DNA from: Desulfobacca acetoxidans
GTDB lineage: Bacteria > Desulfobacterota > Desulfobaccia > Desulfobaccales > 0-14-0-80-60-11
Direction: 5' to 3'
Assembly: GCA_022736495.1 (NCBI GenBank)
Contig: DZCR01000069.1
Span: 1 to 16,524 of the forward strand
DNA length: 16,524 nt
Below the pieces are notes generated by a model. It saw nothing but the letters and a program-made list of their open reading frames with translations, did no database searches and was not told the origin of the DNA. Numbering within the stretch: position 1 is the first letter of the stretch; every line of letters begins with the position of its first letter. Position numbers and translations under genes: made by a program. Shown here in pieces: positions 1 to 7,227 of this stretch.

Positions 1-364
1 CCGCCATATCATTTTCAAACCGCTTGCTGATCCAATCCGTGGGCAGGGTATGGGGGCCCCTAAAAAAGGCGGCCCCTCCTTTGATGTCTTTTTCGGATAC
101 CCATTTTCCCTCAGGGAGAAGGGGTTTTGACCGCATCAGAAAATACAGGATAAATAAATGCAGGTAATCGTGAAAAGTTTGAAGGCCGGGGCCTTCCGGC
201 CTCACTTCACGGGCTTTCAGATCCACACAATACACCTGCCCCCATATCTTGATCCGGTACCGGCGGCCGGCCGGGTCAAATTCACAGCCTGTCCGGGCCG
301 TCACATCGGCCGGATCAAGGGCTTCAAGGTCCATAAAATGGGTTGGGTCCATCTTCTCACTCAT
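1..364 (-). CDS. DUF3786 family protein (partial, 5' part only)
   Basis: This reading frame starts at ATG 364 and runs off the left edge, leaving about 121 codons without a stop. The visible part reads like DUF3786, an uncharacterised family common in anaerobes, especially sulfate reducers and corrinoid-using bacteria. Supporting patterns are 'GCEFDPAGRRYRIKIWGQ' near residues 25-42, a following 'VYCVDL' strand, and 'GKWVSEKDIKGGAAFF' near residues 89-104. The start at 364 (MSEKMDP) was preferred to an in-frame ATG at 352, which has SD-like bases only 1 nt away, but the site at 364 is also weak. The gene is divergent from the kinase at 570, with about 205 bases between them. No function is known for the domain. 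The end and any metal-binding cysteines beyond the window cannot be judged. Confidence 0.75.
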   Translation of the reverse strand, partial: MSEKMDPTHFMDLEALDPADVTARTGCEFDPAGRRYRIKIWGQVYCVDLKAREVRPEGPGLQTFHDYLHLFILYFLMRSKPLLPEGKWVSEKDIKGGAAFFRGPHTLPTDWISKRFENDMA

Positions 365-392
365 ATCCGGATCATACCCTGATAATATGATA

Positions 393-424
393 TTGACAAA
401 CACATCTTAATAAATCAGTATGAT
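393..424 (+). promoter_or_regulatory. weak sigma70-like promoter candidate for the kinase operon
   Basis: A perfect -35 hexamer TTGACA lies at 393-398 and a TATGAT -10-like hexamer at 419-424. The spacer is 20 bases, longer than the usual 16-18, so this is tentative. It lies in the divergent spacer between the DUF3786 gene and the kinase genes and would give a leader of about 140 bases. No better-spaced pair was found nearby. Confidence 0.25.
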
Positions 425-460
425 TCTTATCTTTTAATCCGTTCGAAACACTGAATACGA

Positions 461-559
461 GGCCCGTCATTGCTGAAGAAACAATTCCGACACCTTTAAT
501 CTCCGATCATGCACGCAGCCGTCAGGATTGTTGCGGGGGAGAAGAGCTCATGACGGGCC
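461..559. repeat. 10-bp perfect inverted repeat in the leader of the first kinase gene
   Basis: GGCCCGTCAT at 461-470 is exactly complementary to ATGACGGGCC at 550-559, with 79 bases between the arms. The right arm ends one base before the GGAGG ribosome binding site (561-565) of the gene starting at 570. The repeat could form a long-range stem in the mRNA leader or be a paired protein-binding site. Confidence 0.5.
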
Positions 560-569
560 CGGAGGACAT

Positions 570-1697
570 ATGAAAACCCAATTTGCATCGCCTGAAAGAG
601 CATCAACCGATCAACTGGCATCAGACATCGGCCACGCCCGGAACCTGCCCCTGGTGAAGGAATTGACCCAGGTCATCCCGGACGCCTTTGTCATCCTCAA
701 CTCCCACCGCCAGATCGTCTACGGCAATACAACTCTCATGGCCCTTCTGAACCTCAAAAGCCCGAAAACCTTATATGGACAGAGGATGGGAGAAGCTTTT
801 GATTGCATCCATTCACATGAAACAGAGGGCGGATGCGGCACTACGGCCTTCTGCAAATATTGCGGCGCCGTTAATGCCGTGGTCAAAAGCCAGGATGAGC
901 CCGATACGATGAAAGAAGAAGAATGCCGTCTCACGGTGGGGGAAGGCCATCAATCCTTTGATTTCCGTATCAGGGCAAAGACCCTTGACCTTTTAAATGA
1001 AATTTTTACCATTGTGATCATTCAGGATGTCAGCGATGAAAAACGGCGGGATGTCCTGGAGCGAATCTTTTTTCACGATATCCTGAATACGGCCGGAGGG
1101 GTACAGGGGCTGATCGAATTAATGAAAGAAGCAAGTCCGGAGGAATTGGATGAATACCTGAAGCTTGCGGAATCCGCCTCGGAAACACTGGTTGAGGAAA
1201 TAAAAGCCCAAAGGGAAATTTTAGCGGCTGAAAATGAAACCCTTGAAACGGAGGTGGTCCCGTTGAATTCCCTTGACATCCTCTCCTCTGTTCTGGCCGT
1301 CTATAAAAATCATCCTTCAGCAAAGGGAAAATCCATCAATATTTCTGAGGAAGCGGTGTCTCTGGATTTCTCCAGTGATCCAAGGCTGGTCATCAGAATT
1401 ATCGGCAATATGGTAAAAAACGCCTTGGAAGCGGAACCGGAAGGCAGCACCGTGGGCCTGGAAGTTTCGGAGGTGGACGAGGCCTTACAATTCCGGGTCC
1501 GGAACCCGGGGGTGATGCCGGAAAGCATAAAATTGCAGGTATTCCAGCGTTCTTTTTCCACAAAGGGGTCCGGCAGGGGTTTAGGCACCTACAGCATCAA
1601 AATTCTCGGTGAAAAATACCTGGGGGGCAGGGTATCCTTTATTAGCGAAACCAATGAGGGCACGGTTTTCACCTTTGAACTGCCCGGCCGGGAGTAA
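570..1697 (+). CDS. PAS-domain sensor histidine kinase with cysteine cluster
   Basis: This is a soluble 375-residue histidine kinase with no membrane segment. A PAS-like domain spans residues about 28-155 and carries a cysteine cluster, C79, C89, C95 and C98 (C-x9-C-x5-C-x2-C), plus C119. The phosphoacceptor region is 'FFHDILNTAGG' with H169. Its HD-x-x-N form resembles CitA/DcuS/Spo0B-type kinases more than classical HisKA. The ATPase domain at about 230-373 has the N-box (N280/N284) and a glycine-rich 'GSGRGLGTYS'. The usual Asp of the G1 box is replaced (RNPGVMP). Start 570 was chosen because GGAGG at 561-565 sits 4 nt upstream; an in-frame TTG at 528 lacks such a site. The cysteines suggest metal, cluster or redox sensing, which is inference. 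The hybrid kinase follows after 37 bases, probably in the same operon. Confidence 0.85.
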   Translation: MKTQFASPERASTDQLASDIGHARNLPLVKELTQVIPDAFVILNSHRQIVYGNTTLMALLNLKSPKTLYGQRMGEAFDCIHSHETEGGCGTTAFCKYCGAVNAVVKSQDEPDTMKEEECRLTVGEGHQSFDFRIRAKTLDLLNEIFTIVIIQDVSDEKRRDVLERIFFHDILNTAGGVQGLIELMKEASPEELDEYLKLAESASETLVEEIKAQREILAAENETLETEVVPLNSLDILSSVLAVYKNHPSAKGKSINISEEAVSLDFSSDPRLVIRIIGNMVKNALEAEPEGSTVGLEVSEVDEALQFRVRNPGVMPESIKLQVFQRSFSTKGSGRGLGTYSIKILGEKYLGGRVSFISETNEGTVFTFELPGRE

Positions 1698-1734
1698 ACA
1701 GGTTTTGCTTTTCTTTTAACATTTAAAAAGGCAG

Positions 1735-4734
1735 ATGACCTTGCAGACATGCGCATATTTCATCATCATCCTATCCGCGGTGTTCCTCTCGGGCTTTCTT
1801 GCCTGGAAAGCCCGGCAGCAGAGGGACGTGCCCGGCGCGGGCTATTATTATTTTCTGGCCCTGGCCATGTGCTTTGCCTCAATGGGCGAGATCCTGTCCA
1901 TGGTTTCCGCCACAGAGTCCCTGGCCCTGTTCTGGTTCAAGGCCCGGTTTTTCCCCTTTGCCGTCATCCCGCCGCTCTGGCTGCTCTTTGCTTTGGAATA
2001 CAGCGGGCGACGCACCTGGGTATCCAGGGTCCTGAAAATCGGCTTATCCATTATTCCTCTGGTCTCCTGGGTCCTGATCCTGACGGCGGACCGTCACGGG
2101 CTATGGGTAAAACAGGAGATCGGACTTTTCCGGCAGGGCCCTTTTTTTCTGGCCGATCTTTCCCGCCGGGTCCCGGGAACCGGGTATCTTATCTATAGCC
2201 TTTACGTCCAGGGCCTCATGCTCGCTGGTTCTCTTCTCCTTTTGACGGTGGCCCTGGGAGAAGCCAGGGATAAGCGGGTCCAGGCCTTTTTTCTGGCGGC
2301 TTCAGCCCTTTTTCCCACCTCGATTTCAGTTGTTATGGTCTTCAACCTTCTTCCCGCCGGGGCCTTCAACCCCACCATCCCGGCCCTGGCCGCCGGGGCC
2401 GCACTGGCCGCTGCCGCCATCTTCCGCTTTGATTTTCTGAAAAACGCCCGCAAGCAGATGGAACAGGACATGGCCGCCCACTATGCCCTGCTTCGAATTG
2501 CCGGTGACACGGCAAAATTCGGCGGCTGGAGTGTTGATCTTGAAATGGATCTTTGCACCTGGTCCGACACCGTGGCGGATATCCATGAAATGCCAAGAGG
2601 ATATTCCCCCCTGGTAAAGGACGGTATCAATTTCTATGCACCGGAATGGCGGGAAAAAATAACCCGGGTGTTCATGGCCTGTGCTGAAAAAGGCATTCCC
2701 TATGATGAAGAAATGGAGATTCTCACCCGGACCGGGAAACGGACCTGGGTGAGAACCATCGGCAAGGCTGTCCGGGATGAAAAAAAGAATATTGTAAAGG
2801 TCCATGGATCATTTCAGGACATTTCTGAAAAAAAACAGGCCGAAAGAGACCTCCATGCCAGAGAGATTGAATATAGAGCAATGATTAACGCCTCGCCCCT
2901 GGCCATCATCCGTTATTCCCCGGAGGGCCTCATTGAAAGCTGGAACCGGGCGGCTGAAACCATTTTCGGCTGGACCGAAGCTGAAGTCCTCGGGAAACTG
3001 CCGCCCTTTGTGCCTGAAGATGCCCTGGAAGAATCGAAAACCCTGAAACAACGGGTAACCCAACAGCAAACCCTCACCCAGATTGAACTGAAACGCCGGA
3101 AAAAGGACGGGACTTCGATTTTCATCAATCTGTCCTCCAGTATCATCCTGGATAAGGACGGCAGACTGACGGGGTATATCACCATCATCGAAGACATTAC
3201 CCTGAAAAAGCAATCAGAGGCCGAGAGGGGCAGACTGACGGCCGCCATGGAACAGAGTGATGAAGGCATTGTCATCACAGACCTTTCAGGGGTTATCCAG
3301 TATGTTAACCCTTCATTTGAGCGGATTTACGGGTATAAAAAAGAGGAAATATACGGGCAGACCCCCCGGGTCCTGAAAAGCGGAGAGCAGGACGAGGCCT
3401 TTTATCATCACCTCTGGACCGACCTGCTGGCAGGGCGCACATTTAAAGGCCGCATGATCAACAAACGAAAGGATGGCTCTCTTTTTACCGAATATACCTC
3501 CATCTCACCGGTCTTCGACTCTGAAGGCCGGATCATCAATTATGTCTCCGTTAAACGGGATATTACAGACCTTATCCAATTGGAGGCCCAACTGATCCAG
3601 GCCCAGAAAATGGAATCCGTGGGCCTGCTGGCCGGCGGGGTGGCCCATGATTTCAACAATATGCTCACCGTTATTCTCAGCTATACCCAGATCCTTCTGG
3701 ATGAAACAGACCCGTCTGAACCCATCTGCGACGACCTCCGGCAGATTCTCAATGCTGCCCAGCGGTCCGCCGATATCACAAAGCAACTGTTGGCCTTTGC
3801 CCGTAAACAAACTGTCAGCCCCAGGATCCTTGATTTTAATGAAGCGGTCGACCATATGCTGAAGATGATCCGGCGCCTGGTGGGAGAAGACATCTCCGTG
3901 GTTTGGCGCCCGGGTTCCAATTTATGGCCGGTCAAAATGGATCCGTCACAGGTCGATCAGATCCTGGCCAATCTCTGTGTCAATGCCCGGGACGCCATTG
4001 CCGGGGTCGGCGCCATCACCATTGAAACGGGCAACAGGATTCTTGATGAAGAGTATTGTGCCGCACATCCCGGCTTTGTCCCCGGCGATTTTGTCCTGAT
4101 GACCATGAGTGACACCGGCTGCGGCATGGATAAGGAAACCCTTAACCATATCTTTGAACCTTTTTTCACCACCAAGGGCCTGGGTCAGGGCACGGGCCTG
4201 GGCCTTGCCACGGTATACGGCATCGTCAAACAGAATAACGGGTTTATCAATGCTTACAGCGAACCGGGCCAGGGAACCACCTTCAGGGTTTACCTGCCCC
4301 GCCATGCCGGCGAAACCCATCCGTCGAAGACGGCGGACAACATCCAAATCCCCATGGGACACAATGAAACCATTCTCATTGTTGAAGATGAGGCCCCCAT
4401 CCTGAAGGCGGCCCAAAAAATACTGGAGGGGTTGAATTATTCGGTTCTGGCGGAGACGGACCCGGGCCAGGCCCTGGATCTGGCCGGAAACCATCCCGGC
4501 CCCATTCACCTATCCCTCATGGATGTGGTCATGCCCGGGATGAACGGGCCTGATCTGGCCCGGGAACTGAAAACCCTTTACCCGGATCTTAAAATTCTTT
4601 TCATGTCCGGATACACGGCGGATATCATGGCCCACCGGGGGACCCTGGAAGACGGGATCAATTTCATCGCCAAGCCCTTCTCCAGAACAGAGATGGCCTT
4701 TAAACTCAGGGAAGCGCTGGATCAGGGGTCCTGA
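1735..4734 (+). CDS. hybrid sensor histidine kinase: 7TM, three PAS, HisKA, HATPase, receiver
   Basis: This is a 999-residue hybrid kinase in the inner membrane. Residues about 1-235 hold seven hydrophobic segments of the histidine-kinase N-terminal 7TM type. Three PAS modules follow at about 255-365, 375-490 and 500-615. The HisKA H-box 'GGVAHDFNN' has the phosphoacceptor at H638. The ATPase domain has N746/N750 and the G-boxes 'DTGCGMD' and '[13 protein letters not shown]'. A C-terminal receiver (about 875-995) has its acidic pair in 'ILIVEDE', phosphoacceptor D930 in '[10 protein letters not shown]', and 'AKPFS' with the conserved Lys. All catalytic residues are present. The receiver is likely an intramolecular phosphate acceptor or relay. 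The start has AAAGG a few bases upstream. The stimulus is unknown. It lies downstream of the smaller kinase and converges with the minus-strand gene ending at 4758. Confidence 0.93.
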   Translation: MTLQTCAYFIIILSAVFLSGFLAWKARQQRDVPGAGYYYFLALAMCFASMGEILSMVSATESLALFWFKARFFPFAVIPPLWLLFALEYSGRRTWVSRVLKIGLSIIPLVSWVLILTADRHGLWVKQEIGLFRQGPFFLADLSRRVPGTGYLIYSLYVQGLMLAGSLLLLTVALGEARDKRVQAFFLAASALFPTSISVVMVFNLLPAGAFNPTIPALAAGAALAAAAIFRFDFLKNARKQMEQDMAAHYALLRIAGDTAKFGGWSVDLEMDLCTWSDTVADIHEMPRGYSPLVKDGINFYAPEWREKITRVFMACAEKGIPYDEEMEILTRTGKRTWVRTIGKAVRDEKKNIVKVHGSFQDISEKKQAERDLHAREIEYRAMINASPLAIIRYSPEGLIESWNRAAETIFGWTEAEVLGKLPPFVPEDALEESKTLKQRVTQQQTLTQIELKRRKKDGTSIFINLSSSIILDKDGRLTGYITIIEDITLKKQSEAERGRLTAAMEQSDEGIVITDLSGVIQYVNPSFERIYGYKKEEIYGQTPRVLKSGEQDEAFYHHLWTDLLAGRTFKGRMINKRKDGSLFTEYTSISPVFDSEGRIINYVSVKRDITDLIQLEAQLIQAQKMESVGLLAGGVAHDFNNMLTVILSYTQILLDETDPSEPICDDLRQILNAAQRSADITKQLLAFARKQTVSPRILDFNEAVDHMLKMIRRLVGEDISVVWRPGSNLWPVKMDPSQVDQILANLCVNARDAIAGVGAITIETGNRILDEEYCAAHPGFVPGDFVLMTMSDTGCGMDKETLNHIFEPFFTTKGLGQGTGLGLATVYGIVKQNNGFINAYSEPGQGTTFRVYLPRHAGETHPSKTADNIQIPMGHNETILIVEDEAPILKAAQKILEGLNYSVLAETDPGQALDLAGNHPGPIHLSLMDVVMPGMNGPDLARELKTLYPDLKILFMSGYTADIMAHRGTLEDGINFIAKPFSRTEMAFKLREALDQGS

Positions 4735-4757
4735 CCCTCCATGGCAGAATGACGGGA

Positions 4758-5522
4758 TTATTCGCTCAGCACCAGGGAAATCATATCGTCGATGGATTTT
4801 TTCAGTCCCGGTATTTTGCTGGCGCTCCGGCCGGCGACATTCAGGACCTTGATTTGAAACTGGGGCAGCCATTTTCTCAATACCTTGGCCGGGTTCTTTT
4901 CCGTTTCAAGATCAATGTGAAGCCAGGGTTTTTTATGGGCCTTGGCAAAATTCATGGAATCGGCCGCACTGGCTGAAAGTTTGCCAAAGGAAAAAATAAT
5001 GGTGCCGTCGGAATGGAGGACGTTGTTTTCAAAGGATTCGGAGGTTTCACCCTCTTCTTTGGTCAATTCAATGAGATCGGTAATCTGATTATTGATATCC
5101 TTTAATTTTTCATTGGAGCCCACCTGTTTCCGGATTCCCTTAAAGGTTTCCACATTAGCCCCGGTGATGGCCGAAGTCAGGTTTTCAATGGTGGTGATCA
5201 ATTGGTCCAGCCTCTCGCTGAGCTGGTCAAACCGGGCCATGTCCATGGGCGCGAGGGTGGACGGAGCCCCGGCAACCGCTGCCGGGACCGAACCGGATTC
5301 CCTTGATCCGCCGAGCTTTACCCGGATTTCTTCTTTGGTCATCCCGCTGTTCTGGTAATAGCCATAAATTTTTTTGACCAGGTCCTCGGCTTCCGGGGGA
5401 TATTCTTTCACCCCTTCGTGTTCCACGGGGTCCGGGAAAAACTCCTCAAACCGGCTGAGGTATTCACGAATGGTGGGGGACGAAATATTAAGGTCTTTGG
5501 CCATGACGGCAATGGATTTCAT
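4758..5522 (-). CDS. MerR-like HTH protein fused to a putative molybdenum-carrier (SLOG/YpsA-like) half-domain
   Basis: This is a 254-residue soluble protein. Residues about 1-70 look like a MerR-type winged HTH: 'KDLNISSPTIREYLSRFE', then an acidic dimer-like helix. An Ala/Pro-rich linker (about 72-92) and a helical, probably coiled-coil stretch (about 95-155) follow. Residues about 165-254 match the second half of the putative molybdenum-carrier family (PF12694, a permuted YpsA/SLOG-type Rossmann fold): 'SDGTIIFSFG' (171-180), 'KPWLHIDL' (198-205) and 'LNVAGRSASKIPG' (227-239). The family's N-terminal half is not seen. The start ATG at 5520-5522 is preceded by AAGGAA at good spacing. The protein is probably a DNA-binding regulator whose C-terminal fold binds a nucleotide or other small ligand; this is inference. 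It has its own upstream spacer and appears monocistronic. Confidence 0.75.
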   Translation of the reverse strand: MKSIAVMAKDLNISSPTIREYLSRFEEFFPDPVEHEGVKEYPPEAEDLVKKIYGYYQNSGMTKEEIRVKLGGSRESGSVPAAVAGAPSTLAPMDMARFDQLSERLDQLITTIENLTSAITGANVETFKGIRKQVGSNEKLKDINNQITDLIELTKEEGETSESFENNVLHSDGTIIFSFGKLSASAADSMNFAKAHKKPWLHIDLETEKNPAKVLRKWLPQFQIKVLNVAGRSASKIPGLKKSIDDMISLVLSE

Positions 5523-5550
5523 TGGATTTCCTTTATATAAACAATTGGTT

Positions 5551-5578
5551 ATAATATTTACGAAAGGGGTCGATCCAA
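5551..5578 (-). promoter_or_regulatory. weak promoter candidate for the MerR-like gene
   Basis: Read on the minus strand, TATTAT (complement of 5551-5556) forms a -10-like box. TTGGAT (complement of 5573-5578) lies 16 bases upstream as a poor -35. Transcription would start some 20 bases before the ATG at 5522. The surrounding 5523-5660 is very AT-rich, so chance matches are likely. Confidence 0.25.
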
Positions 5579-5711
5579 AATCAGCGGATTGATTTTTTAA
5601 TTCTTATGGTTTAATTTATAGTCAATAAACCTTTTTTATTCAACCTTTAATTCTAAGATTTAAAGGTTGCTCCGAAAGGAAAACCAAGGCTAAAACCGCA
5701 TAAAAAAAACC

Positions 5712-5740
5712 TTGAGAAAAAGCACAGAACTCGATAGGAT
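5712..5740 (+). promoter_or_regulatory. sigma70-like promoter candidate for the receiver/FapA operon
   Basis: TTGAGA at 5712-5717 (5 of 6 matches to TTGACA) and TAGGAT at 5735-5740 (4 of 6 matches to TATAAT) are separated by exactly 17 bases. Transcription would begin around 5747, leaving a leader of about 155 bases before the ATG at 5902. That leader holds the hairpins listed next. Confidence 0.35.
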
Positions 5741-5751
5741 GCCTGCAAGCG

Positions 5752-5846
5752 TTTCCTAAATTCCGGTAAGGAAATCAGGCAGGTGCCTGCAAAACATTCA
5801 TAAAACGGCAGGTAATGATCAAATTTTAAAAATGATCCTCCTGCCG
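5752..5846 (+). promoter_or_regulatory. hairpin-rich leader before the receiver/FapA operon
   Basis: Three stems can be drawn. TTTCCT (5752-5757) pairs with AGGAAA (5769-5774). GCAG (5779-5782) pairs with CTGC (5787-5790). A longer two-part stem has CGGCAGG (5806-5812) with CCTGCCG (5840-5846), enclosing GATCA (5817-5821) with TGATC (5833-5837). The motif CCTGC/GCAGG occurs five times between 5742 and 5846, so alternative pairings are possible. None of the stems is followed by a T-run, so a simple terminator is unlikely. The rest of the 5523-5901 spacer is AT-rich and holds no recognisable gene. Confidence 0.4.
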
Positions 5847-5901
5847 GACACATAATACATGGTCATCCCTATTTTGGGTCATACACGGATTTGGAGGTTC
5901 A

Positions 5902-6627
5902 ATGTCGGAACAATTTGATCATACCGTATTGATTGTGGATGATGAAGAACAGATCGGAAAGGCCCTGGGCCGACTGATGAAAGGGATTGGTGCCAAATAT
6001 GTGTATATGCCGTCGGGCCGGGAGGCCCTGGACTGGATGAAAACAGCGACAAAACCCTTTTCCCTGATCCTTTCCGACCAGAGAATGCCGGGGATGCCGG
6101 GCTCTGTTTTTCTTGAACAGGCAAAGGAAATCTCCCCGGACACCATCCGGTTTCTCATCACCGGGTATGCGGATGTGGATGCCGTGACCGAGGCCGTCAA
6201 CAAAGGCTCCATCCACCGGTATATTTCAAAACCCTGGGACAATAAGACCCTGACTGAAACCGTCAAATCCGGGCTTGGGCAGTATGAACTGGTCATGGAA
6301 AACCACCGGCTTTTCGCCCTGGCCAAGGAACAGAACGCCAAACTATATGCGCTCAATACCGACCTTAAAAAGAGCGCCGCCGTTCACCAGAAAGCCATTC
6401 TCCAAAAAGACAAACAGATCGAAGAATTAAATGCCCGCCTTGAAAAAGGATTTGAAAACAGAAATTATATCAATGAAATCGAAGCCCTACTGAAACAAAG
6501 AGATATGATGGGGGAGGGAAAGCTCAATTCCCTTTATGCGGCTGTCATCGCCGAACTTTTTGAACAATTCCGGGAAATCGCCGTCCGGAACGGATTTGAG
6601 ATGCCGGAAAGCATCCCCGGAGAATAA
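5902..6627 (+). CDS. response regulator with receiver domain and coiled-coil tail
   Basis: This is a 241-residue protein. The receiver (about 7-125) is complete: 'LIVDDEE' supplies the acidic pair, D59 in 'SDQRMPGM' is the phosphoacceptor, T87 lies in 'LITGY' and K110 in 'SKPW'. The SDQRMPG/SKPW style is typical of RpfG- or HupR-like receivers. Residues about 130-200 are helical and probably coiled coil, followed by a short helical tail (about 205-235). There is no DNA-binding, HD-GYP or GGDEF output, so it probably acts through protein contacts. The start has GGAGG at 5893-5897, 4 nt upstream. The next gene starts one base after its stop. Its receiver and linker ('EQNAKLYAL') closely resemble those of the two following receiver proteins, so it looks like a member of a tandem family lacking the FapA part. 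Confidence 0.88.
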   Translation: MSEQFDHTVLIVDDEEQIGKALGRLMKGIGAKYVYMPSGREALDWMKTATKPFSLILSDQRMPGMPGSVFLEQAKEISPDTIRFLITGYADVDAVTEAVNKGSIHRYISKPWDNKTLTETVKSGLGQYELVMENHRLFALAKEQNAKLYALNTDLKKSAAVHQKAILQKDKQIEELNARLEKGFENRNYINEIEALLKQRDMMGEGKLNSLYAAVIAELFEQFREIAVRNGFEMPESIPGE

Positions 6628-6628
6628 G

Positions 6629-7195
6629 ATGGCGGAGAATAACCCCGATCATATCCCGGATAACAGCGAATACGGCATCCTGGTGGTGGATGATGATGAA
6701 CCCATCGTCAAAAACATGAGGCGGGTCTTAAGACGCAAAGGATTTACCAAGGTCATTTCCGCCCTGAGCGGAGAGCAGGGGATCAAGCTTTTGGAGACAA
6801 CGGCAACCCCATTTTTTCTCATCATATCCGACCAGCGCATGCCCGGCATATCCGGAAGCGAATTCCTGGAAAAAAGCATTCTCCTCAGCCCGGAATCCCG
6901 AAGGCTCCTGGTGACCGGATATTCGGATTTTGATGCCCTGACCGCCGCCGTCAACAAGGGTGAAATCCACCAGTATATGTCAAAGCCCTGGGAAAATGAC
7001 GACCTTCTGCTCAGGATCATGGGAGAGCTTGAGATTTATAAACATTTCCAGGAACGGAAGCATCTTTTCAATGTCACCAAGCGCCAGAATGCAAAACTTT
7101 TCGATCTTGCATCCACCCAGAAAAAGGATCTTGAGAAATTCAGCCTGGCCCTGGAAAAAAAAAACAGGAGGTCGAGCATCTTACCTGTGCCCTGA
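6629..7195 (+). CDS. receiver plus coiled-coil protein; zero-frame part of a split receiver-FapA gene
   Basis: In the zero frame this is 188 residues. The receiver (about 14-130) is intact: 'LVVDDDE', phosphoacceptor D68 in 'SDQRMPGIS', T96, and K119 in 'SKPW'. A coiled-coil linker (about 138-178) has the same 'RQNAKLFDL' pattern as its neighbours. After 'LEKK' (175-178) the frame runs through the A10 tract and ends in ten unconvincing residues (NRRSSILPVP). In the -1 frame the coiled coil continues smoothly (KQEVEHLTCALKEAKEK) into the FapA-like frame downstream. A slip at the tract would give one protein of about 972 residues. The continuous paralog at 9559-11994 supports this fusion. The start is ATG 6629 with GGAG 6 nt upstream, one base after the preceding stop. 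Either it makes a short protein plus a slippage fusion, or the sequence has lost one A here. Confidence 0.75.
   Translation: MAENNPDHIPDNSEYGILVVDDDEPIVKNMRRVLRRKGFTKVISALSGEQGIKLLETTATPFFLIISDQRMPGISGSEFLEKSILLSPESRRLLVTGYSDFDALTAAVNKGEIHQYMSKPWENDDLLLRIMGELEIYKHFQERKHLFNVTKRQNAKLFDLASTQKKDLEKFSLALEKKNRRSSILPVP
7135..7195 (+). other. candidate -1 frameshift or slippage window with A10 tract
   Basis: A run of ten A occupies 7155-7164. The FapA frame is open from 7135 (TGA at 7132-7134), and the upstream frame closes at 7193-7195, so both frames overlap only here. In the zero frame the tract contains A_AAA_AAA (7156-7162) and A_AAA_AAC (7159-7165), both fitting the X_XXY_YYZ slippery pattern. 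A -1 slip joins 'LEKK' to 'KQEVEH'. AGGAGG follows at 7166-7171. A one-base assembly or sequencing deletion in the run would look the same. Confidence 0.6.
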
Positions 7196-7227
7196 AGGAG
7201 GCAAAGGAAAAGGCGGAATACAAGGAA

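Noticed and set aside
158..382. A 74-codon plus-strand frame opposite the DUF3786 gene.
   Set aside because: The opposite strand encodes a recognisable family, and this frame has no similarity pattern or start signal.
461..473. A possible sigma54 promoter (GG...GC) before the first kinase.
   Set aside because: GG and GC are 9 bases apart instead of 10 and the flanking consensus is poor.
528..569. TTG 528 as the start of the first kinase.
   Set aside because: ATG 570 has a GGAGG at good spacing, while the extra 14 residues are Arg/Gly-rich and not domain-like.
5778..5790. A possible sigma54 promoter before the response-regulator operon.
   Set aside because: Same off-by-one spacing; the bases are better explained as part of the CCTGC/GCAGG repeats.
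5653..5853. A 66-codon minus-strand frame in the hairpin-rich spacer.
   Set aside because: No convincing ribosome binding site, no recognisable family, and its sequence is explained by the inverted repeats of the leader.
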